A stretch of DNA of 64,000 bases from Candidatus Helarchaeota archaeon. Lineage in GTDB: Archaea > Asgardarchaeota > Lokiarchaeia > Helarchaeales > HEL-GB-A. Numbering within the stretch: the stretch's first letter is position 1; each line of letters starts with the position of its first letter. Of the stretch, positions 1 through 10,027 are shown piece after piece. Under the pieces are notes generated by a model. The model saw nothing but the letters and a program-made list of their open reading frames with translations. It searched no databases and was not told where the DNA came from. Both the position numbers and the translations under genes were made by a program. The DNA is taken from positions 1 through 64,000 of the forward strand of contig JABXJT010000015.1 of NCBI GenBank assembly GCA_013375455.1, in the 5' to 3' direction.

Positions 1-422
1 AGCGCGTTTCGGCGAAATTTCCCTTGGAAGATATCATTGCAGAATGGATTCGCCTGTATTCTACCCATGAACAAGGACTCTTTCACTTTCTGAAGATGCC
101 AGGTTTGCCACGAAGTAATGTCGCGCTGGAGAAGATGTTTTCACTGGAAGTCCACCATTTCCGGATGGCTTCAGGGCGGGCCCAAGTCGGGAACATGGTT
201 CGGGTGAAAGGAGGCGAATTATGTATCGTGCAACAGAATTATGACCCGGACTTGATTAATCAGGTTCTATTACGACAGGATCGAGCCCGTGTGAAAACAG
301 ATCTCGCCTGTTTCAGGCAGCGCCACCTGCTTCAATCCACCGCTTGGCATACAAAGCAACCTAAGGTTCCGAAGATCCGTCAGCTCATTAAGGACACCCA
401 CGAATTCCTCGCAAAGCCCTAA
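1..422 (+). CDS. Transposase-like protein, C-terminal part (cut by the window edge)
   Basis: The reading frame is open to the left edge, so the gene starts outside the window; about 140 codons are visible. The stretch PRSNVALEKMFSLEVHHF followed by RMASGR resembles the end of many DDE transposases, where an N-N/V-A-L-E segment carries the last acidic catalytic residue and is followed by a basic GR segment. Only one end is visible, so no terminal repeats could be sought. The GC content is higher than in the following genes, which fits a mobile origin. The transposase call rests on motif shape only. It could also be another nuclease-like protein. Confidence 0.45.
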   Translation, partial: RVSAKFPLEDIIAEWIRLYSTHEQGLFHFLKMPGLPRSNVALEKMFSLEVHHFRMASGRAQVGNMVRVKGGELCIVQQNYDPDLINQVLLRQDRARVKTDLACFRQRHLLQSTAWHTKQPKVPKIRQLIKDTHEFLAKP

Positions 423-545
423 AAGACTACTTTTGCGGATCATGTTTTTTTTTCATAAATGTTTATACCCGACTATTTATGAAAAAATGGGTTTACTTAA
501 ATTTAGAGAAATCGGGCTTTCTTTTCTCGAGAAACGCTTTAAACA

Positions 546-1517
546 CTAATTCTTCTTTTTGTAATAAGCTGATTTTTTGAGCATGTACCAGCGAATAATT
601 CTGCTCATTAACTTAAAAAAATACCTTTTCCATCCAAGATTTTTCCTTACATCCGCGAAGTGATCCTCAATCGTTAGATTTTGAAAATGGAGCAACTCCT
701 GAGCTTCTGTAGTATCCATCCAATCAATGTAGTACCAATCATTTGCATCCTTAGGCACTTTGAAAGCGGATTCAGGAAACATGCCAATACTATTTGCTTC
801 TAACATGGTTTTTGTAAACTCGCGGTTTAACATCTGACAACTTTTCCCACCTCCAATTAGCAGAATTTTATGATTCGTGTTTGCTGTTACTGCATTTGCA
901 AGAGCTTGACCGACATCTCGAGTGTGGACAAACTCGACTCGTTGTTCTAAAGGTATCTCGAACAATATATCTAATCCTTCAGTTTGTAACTTTTGAGGAG
1001 GACACGCCCCCAAACGCAAGATTGTCCAAGGAAGCCCGCTATTTTTCAGCAAGTCTTCACATTCGACTTTATGATGGGTATAGTTATCGGTTGGATTGAG
1101 AGGGTCGTCGGCTCTTAGAGGTGGCAAACCTGGCTTTCGAGGGCCATACATGGAAATTGAACTTGTAAGTATGAATTTCGGCTGATATTTCTGCTTTTTT
1201 GCAGCATTTATTATGTTCTTCATCCCTCCGACATTTACCTTACGTGCGAGATCGGGCTTTTTTTCACTCATTGGCGGAATGATTGCTGCTAGATGGAGAA
1301 TGCATTCCCTGCCATCTGTTATCTCTGAAACAGTTTCTGGATCGCAAATGTCTCCCCAACGAGTTTGAAACGTTCCCAATTTTGAAACTTTCTTCATCGT
1401 TTTCTTGTTCTGTTTTGTTTCTAAATCGAAACATAAAATCTCATGTTCCTGTTGCAATAAAGCTTTTAATGCGCTCTCTCCAATGTTTCCAAATGCCCCT
1501 GTAAGTAATACTTTCAT
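546..1517 (-). CDS. NAD-dependent epimerase/dehydratase (extended SDR)
   Basis: A Rossmann-fold sugar-nucleotide epimerase or dehydratase of about 323 residues. The N-terminus has the GxxGxxG-type dinucleotide loop (LLTGAFGNIGES). The catalytic region shows Ser-Ser near TSSISMYGP and a YTHHK motif, the YxxxK of extended SDRs. The start is placed at the ATG preceded by GGGGAAGA rather than at the upstream in-frame TTG, because it opens directly on the beta strand MKVLLTG. It lies 36 bp downstream of the acylglucosamine 2-epimerase-like gene on the same strand, so the two are probably co-transcribed sugar-modifying enzymes. The substrate cannot be told from the sequence. Confidence 0.85.
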   Translation of the reverse strand: MKVLLTGAFGNIGESALKALLQQEHEILCFDLETKQNKKTMKKVSKLGTFQTRWGDICDPETVSEITDGRECILHLAAIIPPMSEKKPDLARKVNVGGMKNIINAAKKQKYQPKFILTSSISMYGPRKPGLPPLRADDPLNPTDNYTHHKVECEDLLKNSGLPWTILRLGACPPQKLQTEGLDILFEIPLEQRVEFVHTRDVGQALANAVTANTNHKILLIGGGKSCQMLNREFTKTMLEANSIGMFPESAFKVPKDANDWYYIDWMDTTEAQELLHFQNLTIEDHFADVRKNLGWKRYFFKLMSRIIRWYMLKKSAYYKKKN

Positions 1518-1553
1518 AATTATCTTCCCCAATTTTTTCAAACTATTGATAAT

Positions 1554-2723
1554 TTATTTAATTAATTTCAATTGTTCGATGCATTCCAACAGACAACGCG
1601 GGAGATGGAAGAAAGTTTTCCACTTTCCACCCTTTAGATAGTGCGTTGGTTCCCCCCGGCGATTTAAATACCCATACCATTCACCGTATTCAGGATCTGG
1701 AAAGTGCGACCACGTCCAATCATCAATCCGCTTGAACCATTCCCAAAATTTTTTCTCCTTGCTTAAGCGATACGCGTATAGTACCGCGATTAGCGTCTCG
1801 TTGTGAACCCACCAGAGCTTCATGTCCCACGTGAGTTCCAAGTGGGGCTTTCCCAGCACATCCATGAAATAGAAAATTCCCCCGTGTTTCTTGTCCCATG
1901 CAAAATCAAGCAACGACTCGACGATCTGGCAAGCTTTTGGGATGATTTCAGGACGGTCATATATCTCTGCATGCTGGAGGACGATCCACATGCTTTCAAA
2001 TCCGTGTCCCGGAGCGATATCCCTTCCGTCACACGATTCAAGGTCAATCGAGTAATCCAGGTTAATATGTTCGAATATCACCCCATGCTTCTTACTCCAG
2101 AATTTATCCAGGATGGTGTCTACTGCTTCCATAGCTTGCTGATCAAAACCAGAACCACCAATGCAAGTTTTTAAAACCGTCCCCAAGTTTGCTTGTGCCA
2201 TAAAGTCCCCGTGGGTCAACCGTTTTGGGTGAGCTGGAAGCTTCTTGTTCCAAATACCCTTGGGATTTTCCATACGGCCTAACACGCTGGTTATTGAGTC
2301 AAAAGCCGATTTCTGGTGCTTTTTCTCTCCTGTGGCCTTATACAAAGCTGCACATGCCATGATTGCGAAAAAATCGGATCCAATATTATATGGGGCTACA
2401 ATTGGTTTTCCCTCACGATTCAGTGCAAAATAATAGGCCCCTCTTTTATCCCTCCCATTTTTCACTAGGAATTCATATCCTTGCCTTGCTATAGCGAGCC
2501 ATTGCTCTCTCTTATCATTTGCATACTTTGTTTCAGCAAGCGTGGCAAACATGTAAACGATTCGCCATTGCATCCACAGGAACTTGTCAGTGTCGTACAC
2601 TGTTCCATCCCTGTCCAGGCAGGTAAAATAGCCACCATATTTTTCATCGATGCAATGCCGTTCCCAGAAAGGGATTACCGATTCGAAAAGTTCCTTTTCA
2701 TACTTGAGGATGTATTCTTTCAT
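1554..2723 (-). CDS. N-acylglucosamine 2-epimerase (AGE) family protein
   Basis: 389 residues, the normal length for the alpha/alpha-barrel AGE family, which includes N-acylglucosamine 2-epimerase, cellobiose 2-epimerase and mannose isomerase. Family-like segments are GGYFTCLDRDG near residue 30, the histidine-rich ESCDGRDIAPGHGFESMW around residue 235 (the GHxxE catalytic region), and KLWWVHNETL and EYGEWYGYLNRRG near the C-terminus. The protein is soluble and cytoplasmic. It is followed on the same strand by an NAD-dependent epimerase. The choice between epimerase and isomerase is not resolved; the family assignment is firm. Confidence 0.85.
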   Translation of the reverse strand: MKEYILKYEKELFESVIPFWERHCIDEKYGGYFTCLDRDGTVYDTDKFLWMQWRIVYMFATLAETKYANDKREQWLAIARQGYEFLVKNGRDKRGAYYFALNREGKPIVAPYNIGSDFFAIMACAALYKATGEKKHQKSAFDSITSVLGRMENPKGIWNKKLPAHPKRLTHGDFMAQANLGTVLKTCIGGSGFDQQAMEAVDTILDKFWSKKHGVIFEHINLDYSIDLESCDGRDIAPGHGFESMWIVLQHAEIYDRPEIIPKACQIVESLLDFAWDKKHGGIFYFMDVLGKPHLELTWDMKLWWVHNETLIAVLYAYRLSKEKKFWEWFKRIDDWTWSHFPDPEYGEWYGYLNRRGEPTHYLKGGKWKTFFHLPRCLLECIEQLKLIK

Positions 2724-2925
2724 CTCATGGTCCCACTCTAAATTATTGGATTTGGATTAATTCATAATCCGTTGTTCCAATCCCATTTTTTACTGCCGAA
2801 TCGAATTTAAATACTATGGACGAGGGATTGGGTTTTGTTTCCATCCTTAAAGACCGGAAGTCTACCAATATATAATAATCGTATAACATCTTCTGTTTTT
2901 CTATAGAAGAAAATGAGGTTTTTTC

Positions 2926-4044
2926 ATGGCTGTCGATCATTATGAAAGTGTACGGCAAAAAATGAGTATAGATGAATTGGGAACGCCTAAACATAAGAGA
3001 ACTATTGAATTTTTAATAATGCTTTATAATGAAGAAGAAATTGAGTTATTGGATTATTTTGATGAAGGTTACCAATTACTGACCGCTAGAAAACTAGCAA
3101 AAAAAGCTGGCTGGGAGAAAGATAAGGTTAAGAAAATCTTAAAACGCCTATCTAAAAGGGGGGCCCTCTTCAAATTAGGAAATAGTTACATGCTCATAAA
3201 TTTAGTTCCTGGCCTGTATGAGCATTATATCCTAACCCGTGGCGATACTGAAGAAAAGACCTTGAAAGCGGCACAATACTTCAGATGGGCGTTCCTGAAC
3301 TTGACTCCCCCGATGTATAATGATTTGAAGCAGAGGAATAAACCAATTTGGTTACCCAAATTGCCCTATGAGGCCGAAGAAAAAATCATTGAGATTGATG
3401 AATCCATACCGATGGACGACCAAAAGATCTTCCCAGGCGAATTGGTTCGGGAATTAATCGACCAAAATGAAACCTTTGCGACCGTTTATTGTCAATGTAG
3501 GGAAATTGCTAAAATGACGGGGGTACCCTGCCAGCATGCCCCTGAAGATCTGGGGTGCTTACTGTGCGGGCTTACTGCACAGTTGGGTATGTCTCAAGGT
3601 TGGGCAACTGAAATATCTAAGGAGGCTGCGATCCAACTGGTTAAGGATTGTGAAAAGGCAGGCTTAATACATTATGGGATGAATATCGGAGCCATAACCT
3701 TCATTTGCAACTGTTGTAGAGACTGCTGCACGGGATTAAGAGGGATGGTAGTCCATCATTTACCCTATGGCCGATCTAACTTCGATCCGCGCTGGATCCC
3801 AGAGAATTGCGTATTTTGTGGGACGTGCATCAAAAAATGTCCTATGGGTGCCATAACCCATCTATACCCTGTGAAAGATGAGAAGGATCGGATCACCTTC
3901 AACCTAAATCAGTGCTTAGGTTGTGGTGTCTGTGCCGCCAACTGCCCTAAGGGCGCCATTACACTTGTTAAAGTAAGAACTGATGATACCCCCGAAGTCG
4001 CAGGAATCGGCAAACTAATAGGAGAACGTTTGATGGGAGGATAA
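2926..4044 (+). CDS. Winged-helix protein fused to a Cys-rich region and a double 4Fe-4S ferredoxin domain
   Basis: 372 residues. Residues about 50-110 look like a winged helix (ARKLAKKAGWEKDKVKKILKRLSKRGALFKLGNSYML). A middle region carries Cys clusters (CQCREI, CLLCGL, CNCCRDCC). The C-terminus holds two CxxCxxCxxxCP 4Fe-4S motifs (CVFCGTCIKKCP and CLGCGVCAANCP). Such fusions are typical of redox-sensing or electron-transfer proteins of anaerobic archaea; the partner is unknown. A TATA-like TTTAAATACT lies near 2805. The gene converges on the UvrA-like gene with only 4 bp between the two stop codons. The domains are clear; the role is not. Confidence 0.75.
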   Translation: MAVDHYESVRQKMSIDELGTPKHKRTIEFLIMLYNEEEIELLDYFDEGYQLLTARKLAKKAGWEKDKVKKILKRLSKRGALFKLGNSYMLINLVPGLYEHYILTRGDTEEKTLKAAQYFRWAFLNLTPPMYNDLKQRNKPIWLPKLPYEAEEKIIEIDESIPMDDQKIFPGELVRELIDQNETFATVYCQCREIAKMTGVPCQHAPEDLGCLLCGLTAQLGMSQGWATEISKEAAIQLVKDCEKAGLIHYGMNIGAITFICNCCRDCCTGLRGMVVHHLPYGRSNFDPRWIPENCVFCGTCIKKCPMGAITHLYPVKDEKDRITFNLNQCLGCGVCAANCPKGAITLVKVRTDDTPEVAGIGKLIGERLMGG

Positions 4045-4048
4045 ACGC

Positions 4049-6532
4049 TTAATTCACTAAAAATGGACCTGTTTTTGATAATTTATTGCTCGCAATTGCT
4101 TCAGGTGGTCCAGATGCAATTAATTCACCACCTTTTGGTCCGCCCTCAGGTCCCAGCTCAATAATCCAATCCATGTAATTAAGCACATCGATATCATGCT
4201 CAATGATTATCACGGTATTTCCTTGTTCAACTAATTTATCGAGAATTGCTATTAATTTTGATACATCAGCTGCATGCAAACCTGTCGTAGGCTCATCTAA
4301 TACATAAATAGTACCCTTTTTCTTCGTTTTCGCCAACTCTTTCGCAAGTTTAATTCTTTGAGCCTCGCCCCCACTCAAAGTAATGGCAGATTGCCCCAGA
4401 GTAATGTAACCCATTCCAATCTCATCTAATACTCCTAGGTATTTGAGAATTTTTTGTTCCCCCTTGAAAAGATCAAGAGCCTCTTTTACTGTCAAATTTA
4501 ACACTTCGTGAATGTTTTTCCCTTTAAATTTCACTTCAATTATCTCAGGGAGGTAACCCGTACCTTCACATTCCTCACAGGGAATATCGACACTGGTTAG
4601 AAACGAGATTTGGAGATCTCGAACTCCTAAGCCCTTACAGGTTGGACACCTACCTTTCTCGGAATTGAAGGAGAAATGACCCGCAGAAAATTTCTTCTTT
4701 TTAGCCAAAGGTTGTCTTGCGAACAGTTTTCGGATGTCATCCCAAATACCAATGTAGCTAATCGGATTCGAAGTTCTTGTCCGCCCAATTGGAGATTGCG
4801 TTACAACTACACAACCAGAGACTGCCTCCCAACCCGATAACTTCCCTTTAATATGGTCCAACTGAATTGTTTCTTCTTCCTCCCCATTTTCATCATCGGA
4901 TTTCTTCGAGAAATGCTCTTTTAGTAGGGGAACTAACGTATCCGAGATGAGAGAACTTTTTCCACTCCCAGAGACCCCTGCAATGCCAACCATTACTCCT
5001 AGTGGAATCTCTGCTTGAATATTTTTCAAGTTATTGGTCTCAACATTTTCAAGGGTTAGTTTAGGTATTGAGGCCCCAACCTTTCGGCGATGTTCCTGGG
5101 TTTTTTTCGGAAATTCAAGTTCTCCTGCTAGATATCTCCCTGTATAAGAGGTCATATTTTTTTTAATGTCATCCACGGTACCTTCAAAAACAATTTGACC
5201 ACCTTCAATTCCAGGGCCTGGACCAATATCTATGATATGATTCGCAATTTCTATGATACTCCGGTCATGTTCCACCACTATAACGGAATTTCCAAGATCT
5301 TTCAATTCATTGATCATCAGATCAAGATTCCTCTTTTCTAATTGGTGCATTCCAAGGGTAGGTTCGTCCATAATATAGATTAAACCATTTAATTCGGATT
5401 CGAGTTGGTTCTGAAAGCTCAGGCGTTGGAGTTCGCCACCCGATAATGTAGGAATACGCCGATTTAATGTCAAATAACTAAGTCCGACTAATTTAAATTT
5501 CTCTAACCGCTTCAAAATCTCTGATTTTAATACCTCTCCATGACCCGTTCTAAGCTCATTTACATCATTTAAGAATCCGATCAATTCATCAATTGTTAAT
5601 TCTGCGAGTTCTCCAACATGTTTATCTGCAATTAAGCTATTTCTCGCTCGTTCATTAACTCGATACCCCTCACACGATTCACAGGTCACTTTACTCATAT
5701 ATCCCTTCTCAATTCTATTCCTTCGATACGCACTTGTAGACTGTGCCATCGCACGTTCTAGATGTGGAATGATCCCTTCAAATTTTGCCTCGATTATCCC
5801 CTCAAACCGACGAGATTTCCACTTTAGCTTCAATTTTTCACCCGTTCCATACAGGAGGACATCCTGAATTTTTTGGGGGAGTTCATTGTAGGGAGTATTG
5901 ACATCGAACTCTAGAGCATCCCCTACTCCTATCCAGAAGTTCTTCAAGTCTGCAAATGCAGCGCTCCCAGATTTAATTATTTTGAGACTGCTCCAAGTTG
6001 TGTCTGGGATTATCTTTTTCTCTTCTAAATTCATCTGATACCCCCTACCTTTACATTCTAAACACATACCAGATGGCTCATTGAAAGAAAAATGTTTGAT
6101 TTCGAGTGCATCTACTTTCATCCCACAAGTATCGCAGAGTAATTCACTATTCACGGGCACTTTACAAATGGGACAGTTCTGCTTCCCTTCCAACGCATAC
6201 AAATGCCGCAAAAGTGTATAGATAGTGGATTTTGTTCCAACAGTACTTCTAGGATTGGCCCAACGTAGGGTTCTCTGCTCAAGAGCTACTGTAGGCGCAA
6301 GTCCTTTAATGGAATCGAACGGTTTTTCTTTTTCTACTTTTGGTGGGAATCCAATTGATTGGAGGTAGCGTCGCATGCCCTCTTGAAACAGAATATCAAA
6401 CGCCAGGCTGGATTTTCCGGAACCGCTCACGCCGGTGATTGCTACGATTTTATTTTTTGGGATTTTTATATCAATGTTTTTTAAATTATGAATTCTTGCC
6501 CCACGAATATCAATTTCATCCAATTTTCTCAC
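4049..6532 (-). CDS. UvrA-like excinuclease ATPase (short, class II type)
   Basis: 827 residues with two ABC modules of the UvrA type. The first Walker A is TGVSGSGKSSLAFD near residue 35 and the second is AGVSGSGKSSLI near residue 520. Both ABC signatures (LSGGELQRL, LSGGEAQR) and Walker B segments (IYIMDEPTLGMH, IYVLDEPTTGLH) are present. Zinc-finger cysteines occur in both halves (CPIC...CDTC; CPTC...CEEC). At 827 residues it is shorter than the usual 940, as in class II UvrA proteins that lack much of the UvrB-binding region. No uvrB or uvrC is seen in this window. It may act in DNA repair or in resistance to DNA-binding compounds. Confidence 0.85.
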   Translation of the reverse strand: MRKLDEIDIRGARIHNLKNIDIKIPKNKIVAITGVSGSGKSSLAFDILFQEGMRRYLQSIGFPPKVEKEKPFDSIKGLAPTVALEQRTLRWANPRSTVGTKSTIYTLLRHLYALEGKQNCPICKVPVNSELLCDTCGMKVDALEIKHFSFNEPSGMCLECKGRGYQMNLEEKKIIPDTTWSSLKIIKSGSAAFADLKNFWIGVGDALEFDVNTPYNELPQKIQDVLLYGTGEKLKLKWKSRRFEGIIEAKFEGIIPHLERAMAQSTSAYRRNRIEKGYMSKVTCESCEGYRVNERARNSLIADKHVGELAELTIDELIGFLNDVNELRTGHGEVLKSEILKRLEKFKLVGLSYLTLNRRIPTLSGGELQRLSFQNQLESELNGLIYIMDEPTLGMHQLEKRNLDLMINELKDLGNSVIVVEHDRSIIEIANHIIDIGPGPGIEGGQIVFEGTVDDIKKNMTSYTGRYLAGELEFPKKTQEHRRKVGASIPKLTLENVETNNLKNIQAEIPLGVMVGIAGVSGSGKSSLISDTLVPLLKEHFSKKSDDENGEEEETIQLDHIKGKLSGWEAVSGCVVVTQSPIGRTRTSNPISYIGIWDDIRKLFARQPLAKKKKFSAGHFSFNSEKGRCPTCKGLGVRDLQISFLTSVDIPCEECEGTGYLPEIIEVKFKGKNIHEVLNLTVKEALDLFKGEQKILKYLGVLDEIGMGYITLGQSAITLSGGEAQRIKLAKELAKTKKKGTIYVLDEPTTGLHAADVSKLIAILDKLVEQGNTVIIIEHDIDVLNYMDWIIELGPEGGPKGGELIASGPPEAIASNKLSKTGPFLVN

Positions 6533-6538
6533 TTAGCT

Positions 6539-7618
6539 TTAAATTTTTATTTTCTTTAAATTATTGAAGGCAGTTTCCTCCAATTTATAAATCTCCCAAC
6601 CAACATTCTCCAATTCTTGCAGGTCGAGATGATTCACGCAATCTTCCCTCCCCTCATCCACTGCCCTTTTAATTTCTCGTGCAAACTGGGTCCAATATTG
6701 AGCTGATTGTCGAATTAGAGCTAGTTGATCCTGAACTAAATTAATCTCCTCAGCTCGCCATGGACGCACCCCACCTGTAATCTCAGGATGTGTAACTATT
6801 TCTTCCAAAAAATCACCAAAAAGATTGCGGAAGAGCGCTCCTCCGGTACCATATTCTTCAATGTAACCGTGTAACAATTCAAGGTTTACTAATGTTTTTG
6901 TTCCCACGAGGATTTCTTTCCACGATGGAATCGATTGAATAAAATTTTTTATGCCTTGAAGCCCTAAAGAATTTACAGAGGCGGCTAACATATTTTTCAC
7001 GGTTTGTTGGATGGCTAGTTTCACGGCTGCTGAGAGAGGTGGTCTTTTCGGGTTCTTCTCTAAAAAATAATGTGCATTGCGTGGTGGTAACCAGTGATCT
7101 TCTTTTGAACTTCGGGCTTTCTTCAATACATCTATCGGTAGTTCGACCGGATCTTTCATGTCCCGTTCATAGAGAAAGGCATTTTCATTATCGAATCCAA
7201 CTAGTGACATGATGTGCCCCCCGAAAAATTCTCCTTTTGGGAGTTCGATATAAGGGAGATATGCCATTTCAATCCGGATTAATAGGGGTCTATTCTGGAG
7301 GAGCAATTCTTTGGATCTATCCCAGGCCCTTTCGGCAGATTGAAATTGTTCTTCGGTTATTTTCACTCCTAAGACGCGACATGCCAAGCTATTCTCAGTT
7401 ATGGTGCCTTGCTTACCACCCACGAAAATTGGTAGCGATTGGGTAGCGCTACCTCGAAAATAAGAAAATCCCATTGTTGCATCTAATGCAAAGACCATAG
7501 GCTCTGAAAAAACTAGCCCGATATATTCTAAAACATCCCGCATTGCTGTTGACTCACAATGCTCTCCCAAAATATGATTGAAACCTTTGATCATGCCGTC
7601 ATTCAGTTCTGTCATCAA
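6539..7618 (-). CDS. BtrH N-terminal domain / DUF4872-like protein
   Basis: 359 residues. The N-terminal half resembles the BtrH-type domain, a papain-like fold found in acyltransfer and peptide-processing proteins: GEHCESTAMRDVLEYIG near residue 18 would carry the Cys, and FFGGHIMSLVGFD near residue 132 the His. The C-terminal half is helical and resembles DUF4872. It lies 6 bp upstream of the UvrA-like gene on the same strand, so the two are probably one operon. BtrH itself acts in butirosin biosynthesis; no such pathway is visible here, so the substrate is unknown. Assignment is by motif pattern. Confidence 0.6.
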   Translation of the reverse strand: MMTELNDGMIKGFNHILGEHCESTAMRDVLEYIGLVFSEPMVFALDATMGFSYFRGSATQSLPIFVGGKQGTITENSLACRVLGVKITEEQFQSAERAWDRSKELLLQNRPLLIRIEMAYLPYIELPKGEFFGGHIMSLVGFDNENAFLYERDMKDPVELPIDVLKKARSSKEDHWLPPRNAHYFLEKNPKRPPLSAAVKLAIQQTVKNMLAASVNSLGLQGIKNFIQSIPSWKEILVGTKTLVNLELLHGYIEEYGTGGALFRNLFGDFLEEIVTHPEITGGVRPWRAEEINLVQDQLALIRQSAQYWTQFAREIKRAVDEGREDCVNHLDLQELENVGWEIYKLEETAFNNLKKIKI

Positions 7619-7744
7619 GTAGACTTATAATATTTTGTATATAAAGTACCACAGTTTTCCACATGGTAGACTTCTGAACTTATTTATTAAGGTCAAACTC
7701 GAAATCAGATCTAGATTTCAATTCGAAAAAAGGATGGGAAGTAC

Positions 7745-9889
7745 ATGAGTAAAAAAAGAAAAATTGTTGCAATCCTTCTCTTACTTTCACTAATCACGAT
7801 ACCGTGCCTCAATATGGAACAAGGGGATATTGCTGTACAAGAAACAGATGACAATATTAAATTGAGCGTTAAAAATTTGATTGCAATTATTGGTAATGCA
7901 CAATTTAGCCTTTATGCCAGTACAGGGAATGGCACCGCCAGCAACCCATACATTATTGAGAACATGATCATCAATAATACCATTCCGGGCATACCAGGGA
8001 TTATAATCAATAATACGGATGCTTATTTCATCCTCCGGAACTGCACCATAATTGATATTAACAATCCATTTTGGAATACAGGTATTTATCTTAGAAATGT
8101 CACTAATGGTGAAATCACTAATAATAACGCTAGTAATCTTCCAGGAATTGCAACGGGAATTTACATGGAAGCATCGAGGAATAATAATATATCTCATAAT
8201 CATTTCAATCGAAATTTTATGGGTATTTTCTTAAACGAATCATGTGAAGAGAATGTCCTCCTCAACAACAGCGTAGATTATACTCAAGGCCAATGCGGAA
8301 TCTATTTTAATCGCTCACACAATAACAGGGTCATTAATAATTCAGCAAGCTATTGTAATAATTCTATACTCATTAGTTATACCTGGGGAATCTGTTTAGA
8401 TAGTTCCCACGGCAATACTTTAATTAACAATATAGCAAATAACAATACAAACGAAGCTATCGGGATTGTCTTAGCTTATTCAGATAATACCACGCTCATC
8501 AATAATACTGCGAATAATAACGACGGGGTATTCAGTGGAACTGGAATTGCGTTAGGGGACTCACACAATAATACCCTCACCAACAATGTTGTTATAAATA
8601 ATCTATTTTACGGAATTCATTCATATGATTCAAGTAATAATACTTTCATCATTAATTCCGCCCATAATAATTCTCACGGAATTTATCTACAAACTGATTG
8701 TAATAATAACACGCTAACCAGCAACACCGCCAATAATAATAAGATGAATGGAATCTCTATAGAATCTTCGGATAATAACGAACTCACCGACAATGTAGTC
8801 ACCAACAACACGGATTACGGAATTATTTTATCTAGTTCAACATTGAATAGGTTGACAAATAACACTGCCCGTTATAATAAAAAAATGGGATTCTGTTTGA
8901 ACGTCTCGAGCAATTGGAACGTATTAAACAATAACACTGTTACGAATAACACTCAATTTGGAGTGTATATTGATATAAGTTGCCTTGCTAACACATTCAC
9001 GAATAATGAGATAGTTTATAACGATGGATATGGACTGCAAATTCGTGGAAATTTTTCCCTCTTCACGCGAAATATCATTATTTTGAACAATCAATGCCAA
9101 GCAGGTTATCAGGCAGATGACCAAGGTCTTTCTAATGTTTGGATTGATAATATCGTGGATTGTTTTGGTGATTTCGACGCGGATGGTGCACAAAATAGGG
9201 ATGAATTTATAACCAGAACAGATTTATACGACTCCGATACTGATAGCGATACTCTCCTGGATGGCTATGAACTAGCCAATGGCACGAATCCTCTTGATCC
9301 CGATACTGATGGTGATGGCTTAGACGATTATTCAGAACTTTTCATCCACTTCACCAATGCCACAAATTCAGATACCGATAATGACAACGTGACTGATTTT
9401 GCAGAACTGAATGTCCATTCCACCAACGCAACTAATCCAGATACTGATAACGACGGATTATCTGACGGAAACGAGATAAATATCCATTTGACAGACCCAA
9501 CCTCCACTGATACTGATGGCGATGGCTTATCGGATCCCGATGAATTAGGGAATAATACGAACCCCTCGCTCCCCGACACCGACAATGATGGTTTATCTGA
9601 TTTAAACGAATTGGGTAATAACACAGATCCATTGGATTCAGACAGTGATGATGATTATCTACTCGATGGTGTTGAATTAAGTATAGGAACTGATCCAAAC
9701 AATAGTGATACTGATGGCGATGGTTCGATCGATGGCGTAGAGGTGGGCTCCGGAAATGACCCCCTCGATCCTGGTGACTACCCTGGAAAAACCCTTGAGG
9801 ACCAAAACTTGCTTTTGCTGATATTTCTACTAATCACAATTGGGGTTTTAGTAGCCGCAATTTTTATTTTCCTAAAAAAGCGAACCTAG
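7745..9889 (+). CDS. Secreted, membrane-anchored right-handed beta-helix (NosD-like) protein with TSP3-type calcium repeats
   Basis: 714 residues. An N-terminal hydrophobic signal (residues about 6-22) is followed by a NosD/parallel beta-helix region (about 60-470) built of many Asn-rich turns of the N-N-x-x-x-N-N-x-A type. Then come seven or so aspartate-rich DTDxDGxxD repeats (about 490-680), as in thrombospondin type 3 and other calcium-binding stalks. One C-terminal transmembrane helix (about 688-708) with a KKRT tail anchors it. The surface topology and calcium binding are inferred from these features. It is a single gene with its own AT-rich promoter region, transcribed away from the BtrH-like gene. 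It is probably a cell-surface adhesin or carbohydrate-binding protein. Confidence 0.85.
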   Translation: MSKKRKIVAILLLLSLITIPCLNMEQGDIAVQETDDNIKLSVKNLIAIIGNAQFSLYASTGNGTASNPYIIENMIINNTIPGIPGIIINNTDAYFILRNCTIIDINNPFWNTGIYLRNVTNGEITNNNASNLPGIATGIYMEASRNNNISHNHFNRNFMGIFLNESCEENVLLNNSVDYTQGQCGIYFNRSHNNRVINNSASYCNNSILISYTWGICLDSSHGNTLINNIANNNTNEAIGIVLAYSDNTTLINNTANNNDGVFSGTGIALGDSHNNTLTNNVVINNLFYGIHSYDSSNNTFIINSAHNNSHGIYLQTDCNNNTLTSNTANNNKMNGISIESSDNNELTDNVVTNNTDYGIILSSSTLNRLTNNTARYNKKMGFCLNVSSNWNVLNNNTVTNNTQFGVYIDISCLANTFTNNEIVYNDGYGLQIRGNFSLFTRNIIILNNQCQAGYQADDQGLSNVWIDNIVDCFGDFDADGAQNRDEFITRTDLYDSDTDSDTLLDGYELANGTNPLDPDTDGDGLDDYSELFIHFTNATNSDTDNDNVTDFAELNVHSTNATNPDTDNDGLSDGNEINIHLTDPTSTDTDGDGLSDPDELGNNTNPSLPDTDNDGLSDLNELGNNTDPLDSDSDDDYLLDGVELSIGTDPNNSDTDGDGSIDGVEVGSGNDPLDPGDYPGKTLEDQNLLLLIFLLITIGVLVAAIFIFLKKRT

Positions 9890-10027
9890 AATTAAAAAAC
9901 TAATCACCCCTCACCCTTTTTTATTACTACTGTACCTAGTAAAGCCTTTGGATCAAAGGGATTCGTCCACATAGTGAGCGAGAACAGATATGGGTAACCT
10001 TTTTTCAAGGGATACCTCTAATCAGTC

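Noticed and set aside
8932..8942. Further copy of TAACACTGTTA
   Set aside because: Lies inside the NosD-like coding region, where Asn-Asn-Thr-Val codons make AATAACACTGTT sequences common; there is no promoter nearby.
9328..9698. Antisense frames under the TSP3 repeats
   Set aside because: They are shadows of the repetitive Asp-rich coding sequence on the plus strand.
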